This document shows, in pieces, positions 9,790 to 20,538 of a stretch of DNA of 60,000 bases (position 1 is its first letter; each line of letters begins with the position of its first letter). Source of the stretch: Polytrichum commune (Eukaryota; Streptophyta; Polytrichopsida; Polytrichales; Polytrichaceae); NCBI GenBank assembly GCA_950295325.1, contig OX485808.1, forward strand, positions 38,710,527 through 38,770,526. Reading direction: 5' to 3'. The notes beneath the pieces are model-generated. The model searched no databases. It was not told the DNA's origin and saw nothing but the letters and a program-made list of their open reading frames with translations. The position numbers and the translations under genes were made by a program.

Positions 9790-11329
9790 GATGCCTTGCA
9801 ATGTGGTTGGCATTTTGTACACGAACTAGGTAGTCCAACAAGTCATCCCTCGCCATCTGGCCTTCTAGCAATGCTCTATCCTCGCTCACAAGTCCCATTG
9901 GTCTAGGCGGCATGAATACATCCTCTTCGTCTCTTCTTGTGTTTCCGGTGTCATCCATTGTGGGAAGGTTGCATTCAATTAGAATTTGATCCAGAGTGCG
10001 GTCCTTGCTGGCAAGCAAGATGTTGTGCAGAATACAACAACAATGCACCACCGTAGGCAGGAAGTCTAGCTTCAGTGATGACTTTGTGCCGATCTCCTTA
10101 AACCTCGATTTGAGTATGCCAAAACCTCTCTCCACGCTCATGCGCGTTGATGAGTGCTTCCTGTTGAACCATGCTTCCTCGCGAGTTAGTGGCGTTCCCA
10201 TGGGTCCCATCTTGAATGGTGTGATGCACCAGCTCAATAGCGGGTACCCACGATCAGCCACAATATAGGGAGGAAATGATAGACCACCTCCCCACGACAA
10301 CAGATCGTCGTGGAAGCCACCCATTATTCCCTCCTCGACCTTTCGGTAGAGCTCCGTTGTTTTAAAGTGTGCGCTGTCGTGTAGTGAGCCGGGTGGACCT
10401 GTATTGATAGATGTGAAATAGCATTTGCTATCAACGACACCCTGAAGCAATATGGAAAAGGACTTGTACCGGTTGCGGTGGTCCGCCGCCACAATTGTGT
10501 TAGATGGCGCCGCAACATATATGTGCGATCCGTCAATGGCGCCTATGCAGTTCGGAAACCTTTGTTTGGATTGGAAACCCGTCGCGGTTCGAACCAGCCT
10601 TCGACCCAACGGCCAAGCAATCAAGTGGCCAAAGTGGGTGCTGATGGCCGAGCACACCTGCCTCAGTATTTCATGGACAGTGGACTTGCCCAGTGCGGCT
10701 TTGTCCGCAACTAGAGGTATGGACACCCCGTGCATGAGCTTGAACAAAGTAACAACCACTTTCTTCTCGACTGATATTGGTTGCCTCCAATGTGTGTGCT
10801 GCCCTTGAATGTGTGGTCTGAGGTCATCCACCAGCCTGTCGAACGTTCGTCTCCTCATCCGCAGGATGTCATAAAACATGTCAGGTGTGTATATGTTGAA
10901 GAGGTATTCATTGAACCAGCATGTGGACCTAGGCTTCACATACCATTTTGCATTCAAAACTCCAATGTGCCAAGCTACAAGGTCGAAGATTTGTTTTACA
11001 TGCGCGTGCTCCATTGTAATGTCTTCGGTGTCGTGCAGTCCAACCATGCGGTGCGGCGAGGTAGATAAGTCGTCCACACCCCGCCTCCTCAATTTTCGCC
11101 TTTGTACGATGTGTGCCTCACTAGCCTCATTCGTGGTTGTATACATGGTCAACATCACCACACACATGTCAATGCAGCTCATTACCATGCGCATGAGATT
11201 GAGGGTATCCATTTCCAACATTGGGCTTGTGTGTGGTGGGAGGGGCAGGGGGATGTTGATTGGCGCATCCCATCCGAATACGGCATTTGGGCATGGGATT
11301 GGTGATGGCGAACGGGTAGGAGCGCGCAT
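9770..11329 (-). CDS. Harbinger transposase (HARBI1-like DDE nuclease), 519 aa
   Basis: This enzyme would cut the element out and insert it at TTA/TAA sites, acting in the nucleus with the trihelix partner. Numbered from the ATG at 11329: a variable, Met-rich N-terminus (1-110); the conserved N-domain with RSTCWFNEYLF (134-144) and DILRMRRRTFDRL (154-166); a helix-turn-helix, VADKAALGKSTVHEILRQ (207-224); then the DDE nuclease: CIGAIDGSHIYV with the first Asp at 266, GPPGSLHDSAHF with the second Asp at 318, the conserved VADRGYPL (357-364), and MSVERGFGILKSRF with Glu at 400. The DDE triad and the usual motifs are all present and uninterrupted. The frame is open 20 codons above the ATG and on to an upstream stop at 11507-11509 without another ATG; a start in an upstream exon (possible acceptor TTTTTCTAAAG near 11482) cannot be excluded. 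Confidence 0.92.
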   Translation of the reverse strand: MRAPTRSPSPIPCPNAVFGWDAPINIPLPLPPHTSPMLEMDTLNLMRMVMSCIDMCVVMLTMYTTTNEASEAHIVQRRKLRRRGVDDLSTSPHRMVGLHDTEDITMEHAHVKQIFDLVAWHIGVLNAKWYVKPRSTCWFNEYLFNIYTPDMFYDILRMRRRTFDRLVDDLRPHIQGQHTHWRQPISVEKKVVVTLFKLMHGVSIPLVADKAALGKSTVHEILRQVCSAISTHFGHLIAWPLGRRLVRTATGFQSKQRFPNCIGAIDGSHIYVAAPSNTIVAADHRNRYKSFSILLQGVVDSKCYFTSINTGPPGSLHDSAHFKTTELYRKVEEGIMGGFHDDLLSWGGGLSFPPYIVADRGYPLLSWCITPFKMGPMGTPLTREEAWFNRKHSSTRMSVERGFGILKSRFKEIGTKSSLKLDFLPTVVHCCCILHNILLASKDRTLDQILIECNLPTMDDTGNTRRDEEDVFMPPRPMGLVSEDRALLEGQMARDDLLDYLVRVQNANHIARHPRREGM

Positions 11330-14300
11330 TCCTCCGGGAGGCCAATCCGGAAGGGCAGCCAATACCGGTGTCGAGGAGGACGCAGGCACATCGCGATTCC
11401 GGGGGAGGAGAGGTGGACGGCGAGGTGATGGAGGATCGAGCTCGGATACAGATTGAGGGGGCAGCTCAAGTTCAAGTTCCGGAACCTTTAGAAAAACGCC
11501 ATGTGATTAGAGGCAGGGAAAATGTATATAGACCGATACCAAGTTTTTACATGCCCATGAACCCAACCACACTCTCAGTATAGGCAATTGGGTTCATAGC
11601 AGGAAGAGGACCCTCTCAGAGTTGCTACCTTGCTGGTCCAGCCAAAGGGTGGCACAAAATGTTGAATGCACACATGCGAAATTAAATTTTTTTTTGGGTG
11701 TTGAGGCAAACATTGGTGTGTTAACTTGCAAGTCAATGCATGTTTGATTAATGATGTGTTGGTGCATGTGTACATTAAGATCGAGTATTGCACATGCAGT
11801 TTGGTGGCACAAAGAACACACAAGGCTGCACAGTATAGTGGTCGAAGTTGCAATGAAATAACCACATTGCCCTCACAAGGAGGAAAAATCCATAACAAGA
11901 TGCACCTGGGCATGGAGATCGCGTATGGCCAAGTCAACTGTGGCTAGCCTCTGCCTAATGGTGTCGAAAGGGTTTGGTCGGGGAGAGTCTCTATCGTGCC
12001 TCGGCAACACATTCATCCCAGCATCGTCATTGCGGATCATAAACAATAGAGAGCGGCCCAGTTCATGTGATTCCAATTCTCTCGGAATCGAAGCGGTGCA
12101 TGAGTGCAAGAAGATCGGAGCAATCATCTTGCAACTCCCACCTGCAATACATTTCCAAAAGAGGTAGCAGCTGCATGCACAGGTTGCGGACAACCTGCGG
12201 CGAGGGAGGATGTAGACTACCATGGCGCCTCCACACTAGTTCTCCTGTGCATGAGCACCAGTGTGGGTAACCCAAATCGCCACAAAAGACCTCCACTCGC
12301 AAAACAGAATGGAGTAAAAAACCAGCAAAGAACCTTAGCAATGACCCATGCAGTGGATCGAAAGCACGAACCCAATTTGGTTGCACGAAATTCGGGCTCG
12401 TGCAGCTGTGAGTGGGAGTAGTAAGCATAGCAGAAATACTTGTACCCTTGCCAGTAATCCAGAGCTCTGCAAAGACATCAATGGAACTCAGAATCCCATG
12501 GCTTCATGCTTGGTGTCAAAGCCAGGTGGACGTCAGTTCATGCATTCCACAGCCCAAGCCAACGCGCGGACCAAAAACACAGACCAGCAACAATCTGGGA
12601 GTGAAAGGTCGATGGCCTGGCAGACAGCCCAAGGCAGAACATGTACAACCCCCAGGGACACTGAGAGAGGCAGCGCATGTCTGGACCCTGAATGTGAGTC
12701 CTCATAGGCAGAGTGCAACATGGCGGGACGCAAATTAACAACTACTGCACTGCCAGAGCAGAAGACGTGCATGCTCCAGGCACGGAGGTAGGCCGACACA
12801 CACAATACACGTTGCAAGAGGGGAGTATGACCCCTGGCCAAAGACCTAGATACCCATTGCAACCGCGGAAGACTACATGCTTCCCAATTGCACATTCATG
12901 ACACACAAAGGACATCAGCGAAAAGTGAGAACCAGGACGCATCCCGAATTCAATGGGATCCAGAACACGGAGGGGCATGCCAGTGGCGAGCGGCATAAAA
13001 AGATAGGCGCAGAGGGCACAAAAAATAAACACCATTCATGGACGGCTGGAGCAACAACACAACACACACATGGTGGGAGCCATGGAATTATGTCCACACC
13101 CATAGAGATCGCAAATGAAGGCACCATTAAAATTATATTGAAGAAAACATATCGCCCATACAGATGAGCACGCCTGAACGGCCGTGCAAACGAAAACCAA
13201 GTAGCCAGAGGCATCCAAGAGGCTAGAGGCCGGCTTCCAAAACACCATGAGCACATGCCGACAGAAAGAGCGCCAGATGCGCACAACAATGCGTGGACCC
13301 CAACATTCGCCCGCACAGCGCACAATGCAGCACAGGCGAGGAGATTCCCGAGTCTGGACCCTAGTCCCGCCCGGCAGGGCTCCGTGTGTCACCTGCGGCG
13401 ATGGAGCAGGTGCCGCCGATTGGTGGACCGTATCATAGGACTGCTGGACAGCGATAACCCTGGCCCACATGTCGATCGGGGTTGCCTCCAAATCGCAGCG
13501 TTGTGTTGTCTGCACCATCCACAAACGCATCGCTGCCCGCGCCCATCGCCGCAAAAATTGTGCGTCCGTCACAGACAGCCCGTCCACGATCCCGAAGCAC
13601 AGAACGCCCATGCCTGCCTGACGTACAGACGTCGCCGCACGCCAACGGATCCATGTTGCCAGTGCTCCCCGCAGCTGCGCCAAAAAGAGCGCCACCAGTT
13701 TCCCCCCTTTCGCACATCCCAGTTGAGGTCCAGCACAAAGTAATGAAACCCTAAAGCCACCCCCCCCCCGACTCCGATCTGCAGTGATGCGCACAGATCG
13801 GCTCCACTGGACCAGACCACAATCACACACACACCACTCTCCTGCGGAAGACCGCCATGTGCATGACAACAACACAGACCGCAATGTCCACCGGGCAGAG
13901 ACCTTGTACTCACGATCACCCACGGAGGGGAGCTGGCGCGACGAAGACTCCGTGCACACCAGGAATGGGGTGCCGCAAGTTCTGCAGGTCCTCGACCCTG
14001 CACCAACAATGTTGCCACTAGGACACAACACGGCCAGGCGCCCCAATCCCCTGGGCGAGCGAGGGAAGACACAAATTGCCCCACACAGTTCAAGGAATAC
14101 GCGCCCAGACGCAAAAACAGATGCTACCACCCGGAGACGCAAGTGCAGAACACATTGTCATGAAAGCACAAGAGGCACACAGTACTCACCCGAACCGGAG
14201 GTCTCGGAGCTCGCTGTCAAGCGGCGTCACAGGCGCTCGCTCCATCTCACTTCGCACGGATGTGGGAGCGCTGGAGGTCAGACACCATTGGAGCGTGGGA

Positions 14301-14436
14301 GTGCAAGAGGCCAGACAACTTCACCGCGTGGGAGGTGGGAGGCCGGTGGAGCGGGGCACGACGGAGCTGTGTGGATGAATGTGCAGGGCTTCACGGGGAC
14401 TGAGTGGATGAACGTGCAGGGTTTCACGGGTACGGG
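11330..14436. other. GC-rich right arm of the Harbinger element (leader of the transposase gene)
   Basis: About 3.1 kb without a recognisable domain on either strand. The longest frame (minus, 13036-14142, 368 codons) starts with TTG, is rich in Cys, Arg, Ser and Trp and looks like a chance frame. The arm lies upstream of the transposase on the minus strand, so promoter, leader and intron sequence are the likely content. It is twice as long as the left arm. Compositionally it is like the left arm and unlike the AT-rich flanks. Confidence 0.5.
14372..14436. repeat. 33-bp tandem duplication near the right Harbinger end
   Basis: Two copies of TGGATGAA(T/C)GTGCAGGG followed by (C/T)TTCACGGG, at 14372 and 14405. 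They sit just inside the inner G-tract repeat and may be subterminal binding sites; function is inferred from position only. Confidence 0.75.
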
Positions 14437-14469
14437 CACACCCCGTGCGCCCCCCCCCCCCCCCCCCCC
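14437..14469 (-). repeat. Inner end-like repeat: 20-C tract with CGCACGGGGTG core
   Basis: Read on the minus strand from 14469: 20 G, then CGCACGGGGTGTGCC. This matches the left end (12 G, CGCACCGGGTGGC) better than the outermost right end does. No TTA follows it. It may be an older or duplicated end of the element. Confidence 0.6.
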
Positions 14470-14551
14470 TGTGCCGGCCGAGTGGACTGGGTAAGCAGCC
14501 TGCCCGGATGGCAGCTTTCCGGCAGGTCCATTTGAAACGGTGGCCCGGCCC

Positions 14552-14576
14552 AACACCCCCAGGTGCGCCCAGGCCC
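14552..14576 (-). repeat. Right terminal inverted repeat of the Harbinger element
   Basis: Read inward from 14576: GGGCCTGGGCGCACCTGGGG and then GTGTT. The core GGGCGCACC is shared with the left end, and TTA follows at 14577-14579. Confidence 0.65.
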
Positions 14577-14715
14577 TTAGAGTGTCATGGGAGGACAACT
14601 TGCACCCATCCACTTGCCCACGAGTGAGCTCTTCAACCTTCTTTTTGCATCATGCAATCCTCCCGCCCCCACCGGAACTCACCCAAGGGAGAGAGTGAAT
14701 GTATTATGGCATGGG

Positions 14716-14888
14716 AACATACCTTGCACTCGTCCAACATAAAAAAACTTGACCTCTAGTGGGTTTGTAACCAACCATCTCAAATTCAAGTTTTTTAAAG
14801 CTAATTCCGGTATCTAATGAACTAAAACTAAAAGCATCCAAGCATACTTTAATAAGGGGTTTTATGATGGACGAATGAGAGGTATGTT
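14716..14888. mobile_element. Miniature inverted-repeat element, 173 bp (CATACCTC family)
   Basis: The left end AACATACCTTGCACTCGTCC followed by AACATAAAA is mirrored at the right end, which reads AACATACCTCTCATTCGTCC then ATCATAAAA on the minus strand. No coding capacity. A second copy lies at 20356-20538 and partial copies at about 14890-15000 and 28420-28575 share the inner phrase AAAGCTAATTC followed by AACTAAAA. No clear target duplication is seen, so the transposon superfamily is unknown. Confidence 0.65.
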
Positions 14889-14999
14889 TGTTGTAGAAGT
14901 ACTCTCTCCCCGCTTTCTACTAATAATACTTGACCACTAATAGGTCTCTGACCAATCCATCTTAACTTCGAGGTCTTTGAAGCAAAGTATGGTGTTCAA

Positions 15000-15443
15000 T
15001 AGAGTTACTTGTAAAGGAAAGGCGATGAAAACATGGGCTTAGTCCCAAACCGTGAGTTTATGAGAATTAACGCAAAGTTACCCAAGCTTTCTTAATGCGT
15101 ATAATTGGACACAAAGAGTGTTGTAGGACTATGAAAAACATGTCTTATAGATTGTCCCACTAGGATGAGTGGGTCAAACTAGCCTTGCATAGGTCAATAT
15201 GAGATTCAGGACGGTGAGTCCCATGCGCATACCCTATTTTAGATCCTAAATTCTCTCAAAGTTTGAGAGGTGCAAAGAGGAGATCCCAAAATTTGCACTC
15301 AACTTTCAAAACATGCTCCAATAGATGACAAGCTTACGAGCTCTTAATGTAAAACTTTCATAAAGAAGGATCAAACCCATGGTTTCATCCCTCATTGAGG
15401 GATGTTAAGGGTAATTCTAATGAAATAGAAATAAGAGCATCAT
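15000..15443 (+). repeat. Copy 3 of the GATGAAACC element
   Basis: Starts with ATAGAGTTACTTGTAAAG, GATGAAAACATGGG and CTTAGTCCCAAACC, and ends with GGATCAAACCCATGG, TTTCATCC and GGTAATTCTAAT. The ends at 15024 and 15389 are inverted repeats of each other (GATGAAACCATGGG). The right flank GAAATAGAAATAAGAGC is also found, reversed, at 6243-6260, so the repeat unit is larger than the simple inverted-repeat element. Confidence 0.7.
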
Positions 15444-17326
15444 GGCAATGAGATGACTTTGTGACTTTCGTATGTTGCATATGAAAAAAAACATTAATAA
15501 TGATTCTTTGTAGATTTTTTTTTATCGGTTTCCTAATATATGGATTTAAAAAATAAAAATGAAAATCCAAGCTATTGAACCTTCCCAAAATAGGATAAGT
15601 TTCTTAATCTGTCACTTTAAGGTCTTGGTACCTTTTGTTGGAGTTGTATGTGGCAATGATTGTAGTTATGAATGGAAACAAGAATGATACGTGTTTTGAT
15701 AATCTCAAAATATACACATCACCATGTGGTTAAAATATAAACATTGTTTTGGGTTCAATAAGATAGAAGCGCCTATCTCAGACCCTTTGAGGATTATGGT
15801 CCTCACCTAACTTGGAAAATTCACCCCATATTTTATTTAGAATAGCAATCACACTTTTATGTACAACATCATTGAGATCACATGAGACAAAGTATTTGTG
15901 ATTTTAGAGAAATGTTGACAGTCGCAAACCTGAATTGACCTCGACTAATTCATTTTTTTTTTGGGCACAAATTGATCCCCGACTAAGTCACATTATCAAC
16001 AAAGTGGACAATGTTGATCATTGACAAATTATCTTCTTCTTGTTTTCTCAAATTTTGCCAAAAACAAAAAAACAAACAAAAGAAGACGACTTATCTCTTT
16101 CAACCAATGACCTATTTTTTTTAGTATTTAGAATAATACAAATCAATGCCCATGTTGAAGTATGTAGTTGCCTATGTTGGGAAGAAATTAGGTGTCGGGA
16201 TTGGGTTCATGGGCATAGTTGGACATTTGTAGCTTTCATAATACAATTTGGAAGACATCTATGCTAATTTGAACACAAATAAAATGTTTTCTTTGACGTC
16301 TTATAAATTGTGCGTCACAATTTTGCGTACATAATTTGAGCCAACAATCTTCACGGTTCAAAATTGTTGAATGGATGAGACAATGCCCAAGCCAATCCAA
16401 CAACCATAATTGTTTGTGGAGTTAGCATAAGATGGAAGTGCCCAAAATTATGTTGTGTAGTTGTAAAATACAATGAATTACCCACAATGTTAGAGGAGAC
16501 AAATTGGGTTTAACTTGTGCACATTGTATGTCTTCCACTAACATAGGTATAGGATTGAGGGTGTCACTTGCATCTTCACATCCATAGATGAAGTCAGAGT
16601 GAATGTAACACATGGCTATCAAATTGGATGGGCACTCCACTTTGCCGTTGACCAACCCGTCCAATTTGATGAGACAAGATTGGACGGCCTTCACACATCA
16701 GAACAACAAATTTTATTAATTCAGGTTGTATGGGCTAGTTGCCTAGTCAATTTGGTAGGTTAGCCTTAAAATGCAAGTCAAATGAGGCTTGAAATCCAAT
16801 TCAAATGGTCAAAAGTAGTTTTTATTTATTGATTTTCACATTTTTTCCATCAAAAAACACATGATCTTTTAAGGTCGATTGGAATATCGACATATCAAGC
16901 TATCATTGTGTTCATTAATATGACTGGACAACCCGAATATTCGAGTTGACTTGATGGTGGACTAGTCTAATTAGGTCCGGTCGATCAACTAGAAATAGAA
17001 TAAAATATGAATCATCCGATCAACAATTGGGTGGACTAGTCAACATAAATGGAGCATTATGATTGGTCAATTTATAACCTTCAAGCCAAGAAAAAATACC
17101 TCTTCCCATCTTGACAAATGGTAGGGTCCTAGTTCCATCAATGCACAATAGTGGACCAAACGGGGACAACCCTCATGTAACCCTTAAGTAAGTACTAAGT
17201 AGTGTTTTCCCTTGGTGTTTATTTTACTTTGGGTCACTTTCTGCAATTTAGCTCATTCGATTTGTACCCCAAAGAAGTAAATAATGAATGTAAATTGTAG
17301 CCCTTAAGCATGTTAAAACGCACTAA
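15444..17326. other. AT-rich stretch without a recognisable gene
   Basis: Decayed intergenic sequence. The minus-strand frame at 16422-16694 (90 codons, ATG start, containing LDGLVNGKVECPSNLIAMCY) has a protein-like composition but no family I recognise; it could be a relic of a gene or a transposon. No splice structure or second block supports it. Confidence 0.3.
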
Positions 17327-17465
17327 GGGCCACTTCACACTATGGCCATTTAAGTCGAGAGGTTGTGGGATTGAATGGCCAAACTTTGTTGAGAGTCCAA
17401 AGAAATGGGATGAAAATAGCCAATAAGTATAGGAATTGGAGCCTTCGGCAGGGCATAGTGTGAAG

Positions 17466-17500
<35 letters not shown>

Positions 17501-17820
17501 CCACTTTATTCCTTGCCCAACACAACCCCTTCAATCTAACGGCCAAGATCTTGTCTGGGTTTTTTTGTAACAATTTTTATGAAATAAAACCAACGGCCTC
17601 TCGACCATAGTCTGGGTTTTCATTCTTGTCTGACCCAAACTTCCTTCAAGAGTGCCTCACCTTGGTCAAAAAGTATTGTCATGTATGCATTTTGGAGAAT
17701 GACAACCTTTGGACTTTGGCCTCTAGTGTGAAGGGTCAAGAGGCTGAATTCTTGATTTCTTGCAACATGATTGGTGGAAATTGATAGCCTCTCGACCTTC
17801 GGCCATAGTGTGAAGCACCC
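17327..17820. mobile_element. Harbinger-type miniature element, 494 bp (GGGCCACTTCACAC family)
   Basis: The left end GGGCCACTTCACACTATGGC and the right end (read inward GGGTGCTTCACACTATGGCC) are inverted repeats, and both continue into GTCGAGAGG. TAA flanks both sides (17324-17326 and 17821-17823). Terminal GGG plus a TAA duplication points to the PIF/Harbinger group (Tourist-like). It holds no gene; a (GA)16 microsatellite sits at 17467-17498. Related copies: 22048 and 40771. Confidence 0.8.
17467..17498. repeat. (GA)n microsatellite
   Basis: About 16 uninterrupted GA units inside the 17327 miniature element. Confidence 0.95.
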
Positions 17821-19669
17821 TAATTGTATTTGTAGGCGATTATCTATAATTAGAAAAACTAGTAGACCTCAAACTTGTCTATTTGGATCAATATGGAATG
17901 AACTAGCCACTATATATATGTATATTTTTCTAGGGTGGATGATTCAACTACATTAAGTTTTCTTGTAATTGTTTTTCAAAAATTCAGAATTGTTTCTAGC
18001 AAAATATTCAGTCTATCATACGGGCCACTCATATTATGGAGTTTTCATGTTATGGAAGTCCCAAGAATAATATTCGGCATAAAGTAGATGTGTCTTGAAT
18101 GATTATTCAAAACCATTTGGGAATACAACTTTGATTTGTAAACTCCGAAATTTGTAAACACATTGTCGATGGAGAAGCCATGCTCAAAAACACTCTAGAA
18201 ATAAGAACCCACCCTCAACTAAGGCCAAGGCATCCATTGTTGACTAGGTGCATTTAACTACTCGCTACGGCACTTGTTATGTGAACATGACTGAGATCTG
18301 TACTTTTAGGTGAATAAAGTTAAGGTTCATGTGGTGATGGCTTGTGATTGGTTACCTTCTTAAGAGCTTTGATGACTATTGTAGCCATGAATCAATCTTT
18401 AGATGAGTGGTTATGGGTTAACCTGTAGATTGATTGTGTGTTCCCTTAGTCTTTACGGCTTCAAAATATGTAGCAAATTCTATATTCATTATCCTTAGAA
18501 TTTGTTTCTCTTCGCAAGAAAAAGAATGAAAAAAAAAATCCCCAACTATTACTCTCCCTAATTAAATGCAACCTCTCTTATTTTATCGGTTATAGATGCC
18601 TCAATCATATTATGACCTTTCGATGGTGATGCCTATGGAAGTCAGTCACATAAGCCCCCTTGGCGAACAATACAATTATGATAGTTAAGGTAGAGAGTCC
18701 TAGAACAAACACCATGGAACTCTGGATATTAAGTACATATTGATTATGAGAATGTTTACCATGTGAACATCAACCCCCCCCCCTCATGGTTTTCACTTCA
18801 ATATACTTCTTCGTTTTAATATTTGGAAAATCACTTTCAATAAACTTTGGGTCTAATATTATACACAAGAATGTTTTTTTTCCGTTTATTCAAACACAAC
18901 ATGTATGCCAAATACCTTAATTTCTTAGATTTAAGGTATTGCTACCTTAAATAGAATGTGGAATGAATTTCAACTTGTTGAGCATGTAGTCCAATGTCTA
19001 TTATGCACATGTCTTTCCGGTGTATATCCACATCTGAAATGGAACCACTCTTTGGTTTGAATATACTATAGGTGTGCATTTGAGATAAGCAACCAAATGA
19101 GGCCCTAGCCTCTTACGTGATGTGGTTCTCTTGTCACCCTCGATTTCCGAAACTCTAGAGCCAAAGAGAATCTAGAATGGGGCCCAATATTATTTCTAAT
19201 GTACATTAGTATCATTGTAAATGCTAGCACTCGGATACATACTTAAAGTTGCTCATGGGGATGCTCACACTAGTCCGAAGTCAATCCCTTTTGAGTCTTC
19301 TAACCAAACTCCTTTATAACAAACATGGGTCCAACCATCTAGAAGGCGTAACCCGCTTTATTCAAAGGTCCGAGAGGGTCTTCCAAAGCTACATTAGAAG
19401 TCCGATTAGTGTGGGCCACAACAATTCTCGGGAGCCCGCATTAATTCTCAACCCGTGCCAAATTCATGGTTCAATTTTAGTGTGAGTCACATTGATTTAT
19501 TTTTCCTAGTAGATTCATCTACGTGATTTCAATGAAAAAACCATGTTGCTACTTTTGATGTAAGATGACTTTCGTTTTGATGTAAAGGTTGGAAATCTAA
19601 AGGAAGACTGAGAGGAACATCAAGGTTTTGGACCTAGTCCGAATAGACAGCATAGTGACCTACATGAAC
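17821..19669. other. AT-rich stretch, nothing recognised
   Basis: No open frame above about 80 codons, no repeat structure and no domain that I could identify. A 9-C run lies at 18775-18783. Confidence 0.4.
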
Positions 19670-19837
19670 TACTTTTGACAATAATATATTTGTTAGTTAT
19701 GTCTGTAGGACAGAGACTATGCATCGACTTTTCTGTTTCAAGAGCAAATTTCCTATCCACTTTGCGTTCACACTTGGACGTTTGTTGTTCTTGCTATTTT
19801 TGGTCCATTTTATTTAATATGGATGTTAACTATAGTG

Positions 19838-19887
<50 letters not shown>

Positions 19888-20110
19888 TCCTAAAATGTAT
19901 GGAAAAACTCCTAGTTAAGTATAGTTATTTTGGTAGGTTGAGTCGTTGACCCGCATTTGAGAAAATGGTGCACAAAATTCAAGAAAGTTTTGGTTATAGG
20001 TATAGAAAATAGCCATGGACTGGAATGAGCAAATTGGACAATTACAGTTGTAGTCTTTCATAAGAAAGGACATAGCCTCACGGTTCTACCGTTTCCTTGT
20101 TTAATGTACC
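19670..20110 (+). repeat. Dispersed repeat, copy 1 of an inverted pair
   Basis: The block from GTCTGTAGGACAGAG (19699) to GCCTCACGGTTCTACCGTTT (about 20072-20091) is present again, reversed, at 27185-27660. Landmarks in the same order: GTTTCAAGAGCAAATTTCCTA, CACTTTGCGTTCACACTTGG, an AT repeat, ATAGCCATGGA(C/T)TGG and AGTCTTTCATA. The two copies differ by roughly one base in ten and in the length of the AT repeat. Frames in both copies are similar only because the DNA is; I see no protein family. Element class unknown. Confidence 0.8.
19839..19885. repeat. (TA)n microsatellite
   Basis: About 23 TA units inside the 19670 repeat; the sister copy at 27.4 kb has a degenerate TA/CATA repeat at the same point. 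Confidence 0.95.
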
Positions 20111-20355
20111 TCCCAACTATCTACTAAACATGATTAACACTGTGTGTGGAGAGATGGACTTATCGTACCCCTCATTCATAAGACACAAAGTGTCTTGAAA
20201 AAGATAGAGGTTATTGTTGTTGATTTGATATTGAAATCAACTTGAAGGACCCCACAGTAGTCTAATCCAAGTGATTTCAATTGAACCGGTCACAAACCTA
20301 AAGCGGGTCAACTTGTTATGTTGGATGGATTTCACGAAAGACAACATGCAATTAC

Positions 20356-20538
20356 CACATACGAGCGCACCTCTCGTTCATCCACCATAAATACCTTGAC
20401 CTCCTACAATGTTGTGGCCAATTCACTTCCAATGACTTGAACCAGATCGAGTCGAGGTCTTTGAAGGTAATTCCGTTGTCAAATAAACTAAAAACAATAA
20501 CTTTTATGTTGGATGAATGCGATGTACCCTCGCATGTG
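20356..20538. mobile_element. Miniature inverted-repeat element, 183 bp (CATACCTC family)
   Basis: The left end CACATACGAGCGCACCTC followed by TCGTTCATCCACCATAAA is mirrored by the right end, which reads CACATGCGAGGGTACATC then GCATTCATCCAACATAAA on the minus strand. The inner phrase AGGTCTTTGAAGGTAATTCC and then AAACTAAAAACAA links it to the 14716 copy. No gene and no clear target duplication. Confidence 0.65.

Larger units (their letters stand above)
6810..14576. mobile_element. PIF/Harbinger DNA transposon, apparently complete, 7767 bp
   Basis: A GC-rich block between AT-rich flanks carries both genes of a two-component PIF/Harbinger element: a trihelix protein (plus strand) and a DDE transposase (minus strand). 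It is bounded by TTA on both sides (6807-6809 and 14577-14579), the usual 3-bp target duplication of the superfamily. The right end read inward is GGGCCTGGGCGCACCTGGGG, close to the GGGCC start common in plant Harbingers. The left end is 12 G followed by CGCACCGGGTGG. The shared core is GGGCGCACC followed by a G-rich stretch; the left terminal bases seem replaced by a G run. A second end-like block lies inside the right arm at 14437-14469, so the right limit has an alternative. Both reading frames are open and the catalytic residues are present, so autonomy is possible. Confidence 0.85.

Noticed and set aside
13036-14142. 368-codon minus-strand frame in the Harbinger right arm
   Set aside because: No ATG start (TTG), composition dominated by Cys, Arg, Ser and Trp as expected from GC-rich chance frames, and no domain.
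19675-19893. Similar 72-75 codon frames at 19675 (plus) and 27433 (minus)
   Set aside because: Similarity reflects a shared DNA repeat; both frames run into AT microsatellites and show no family.
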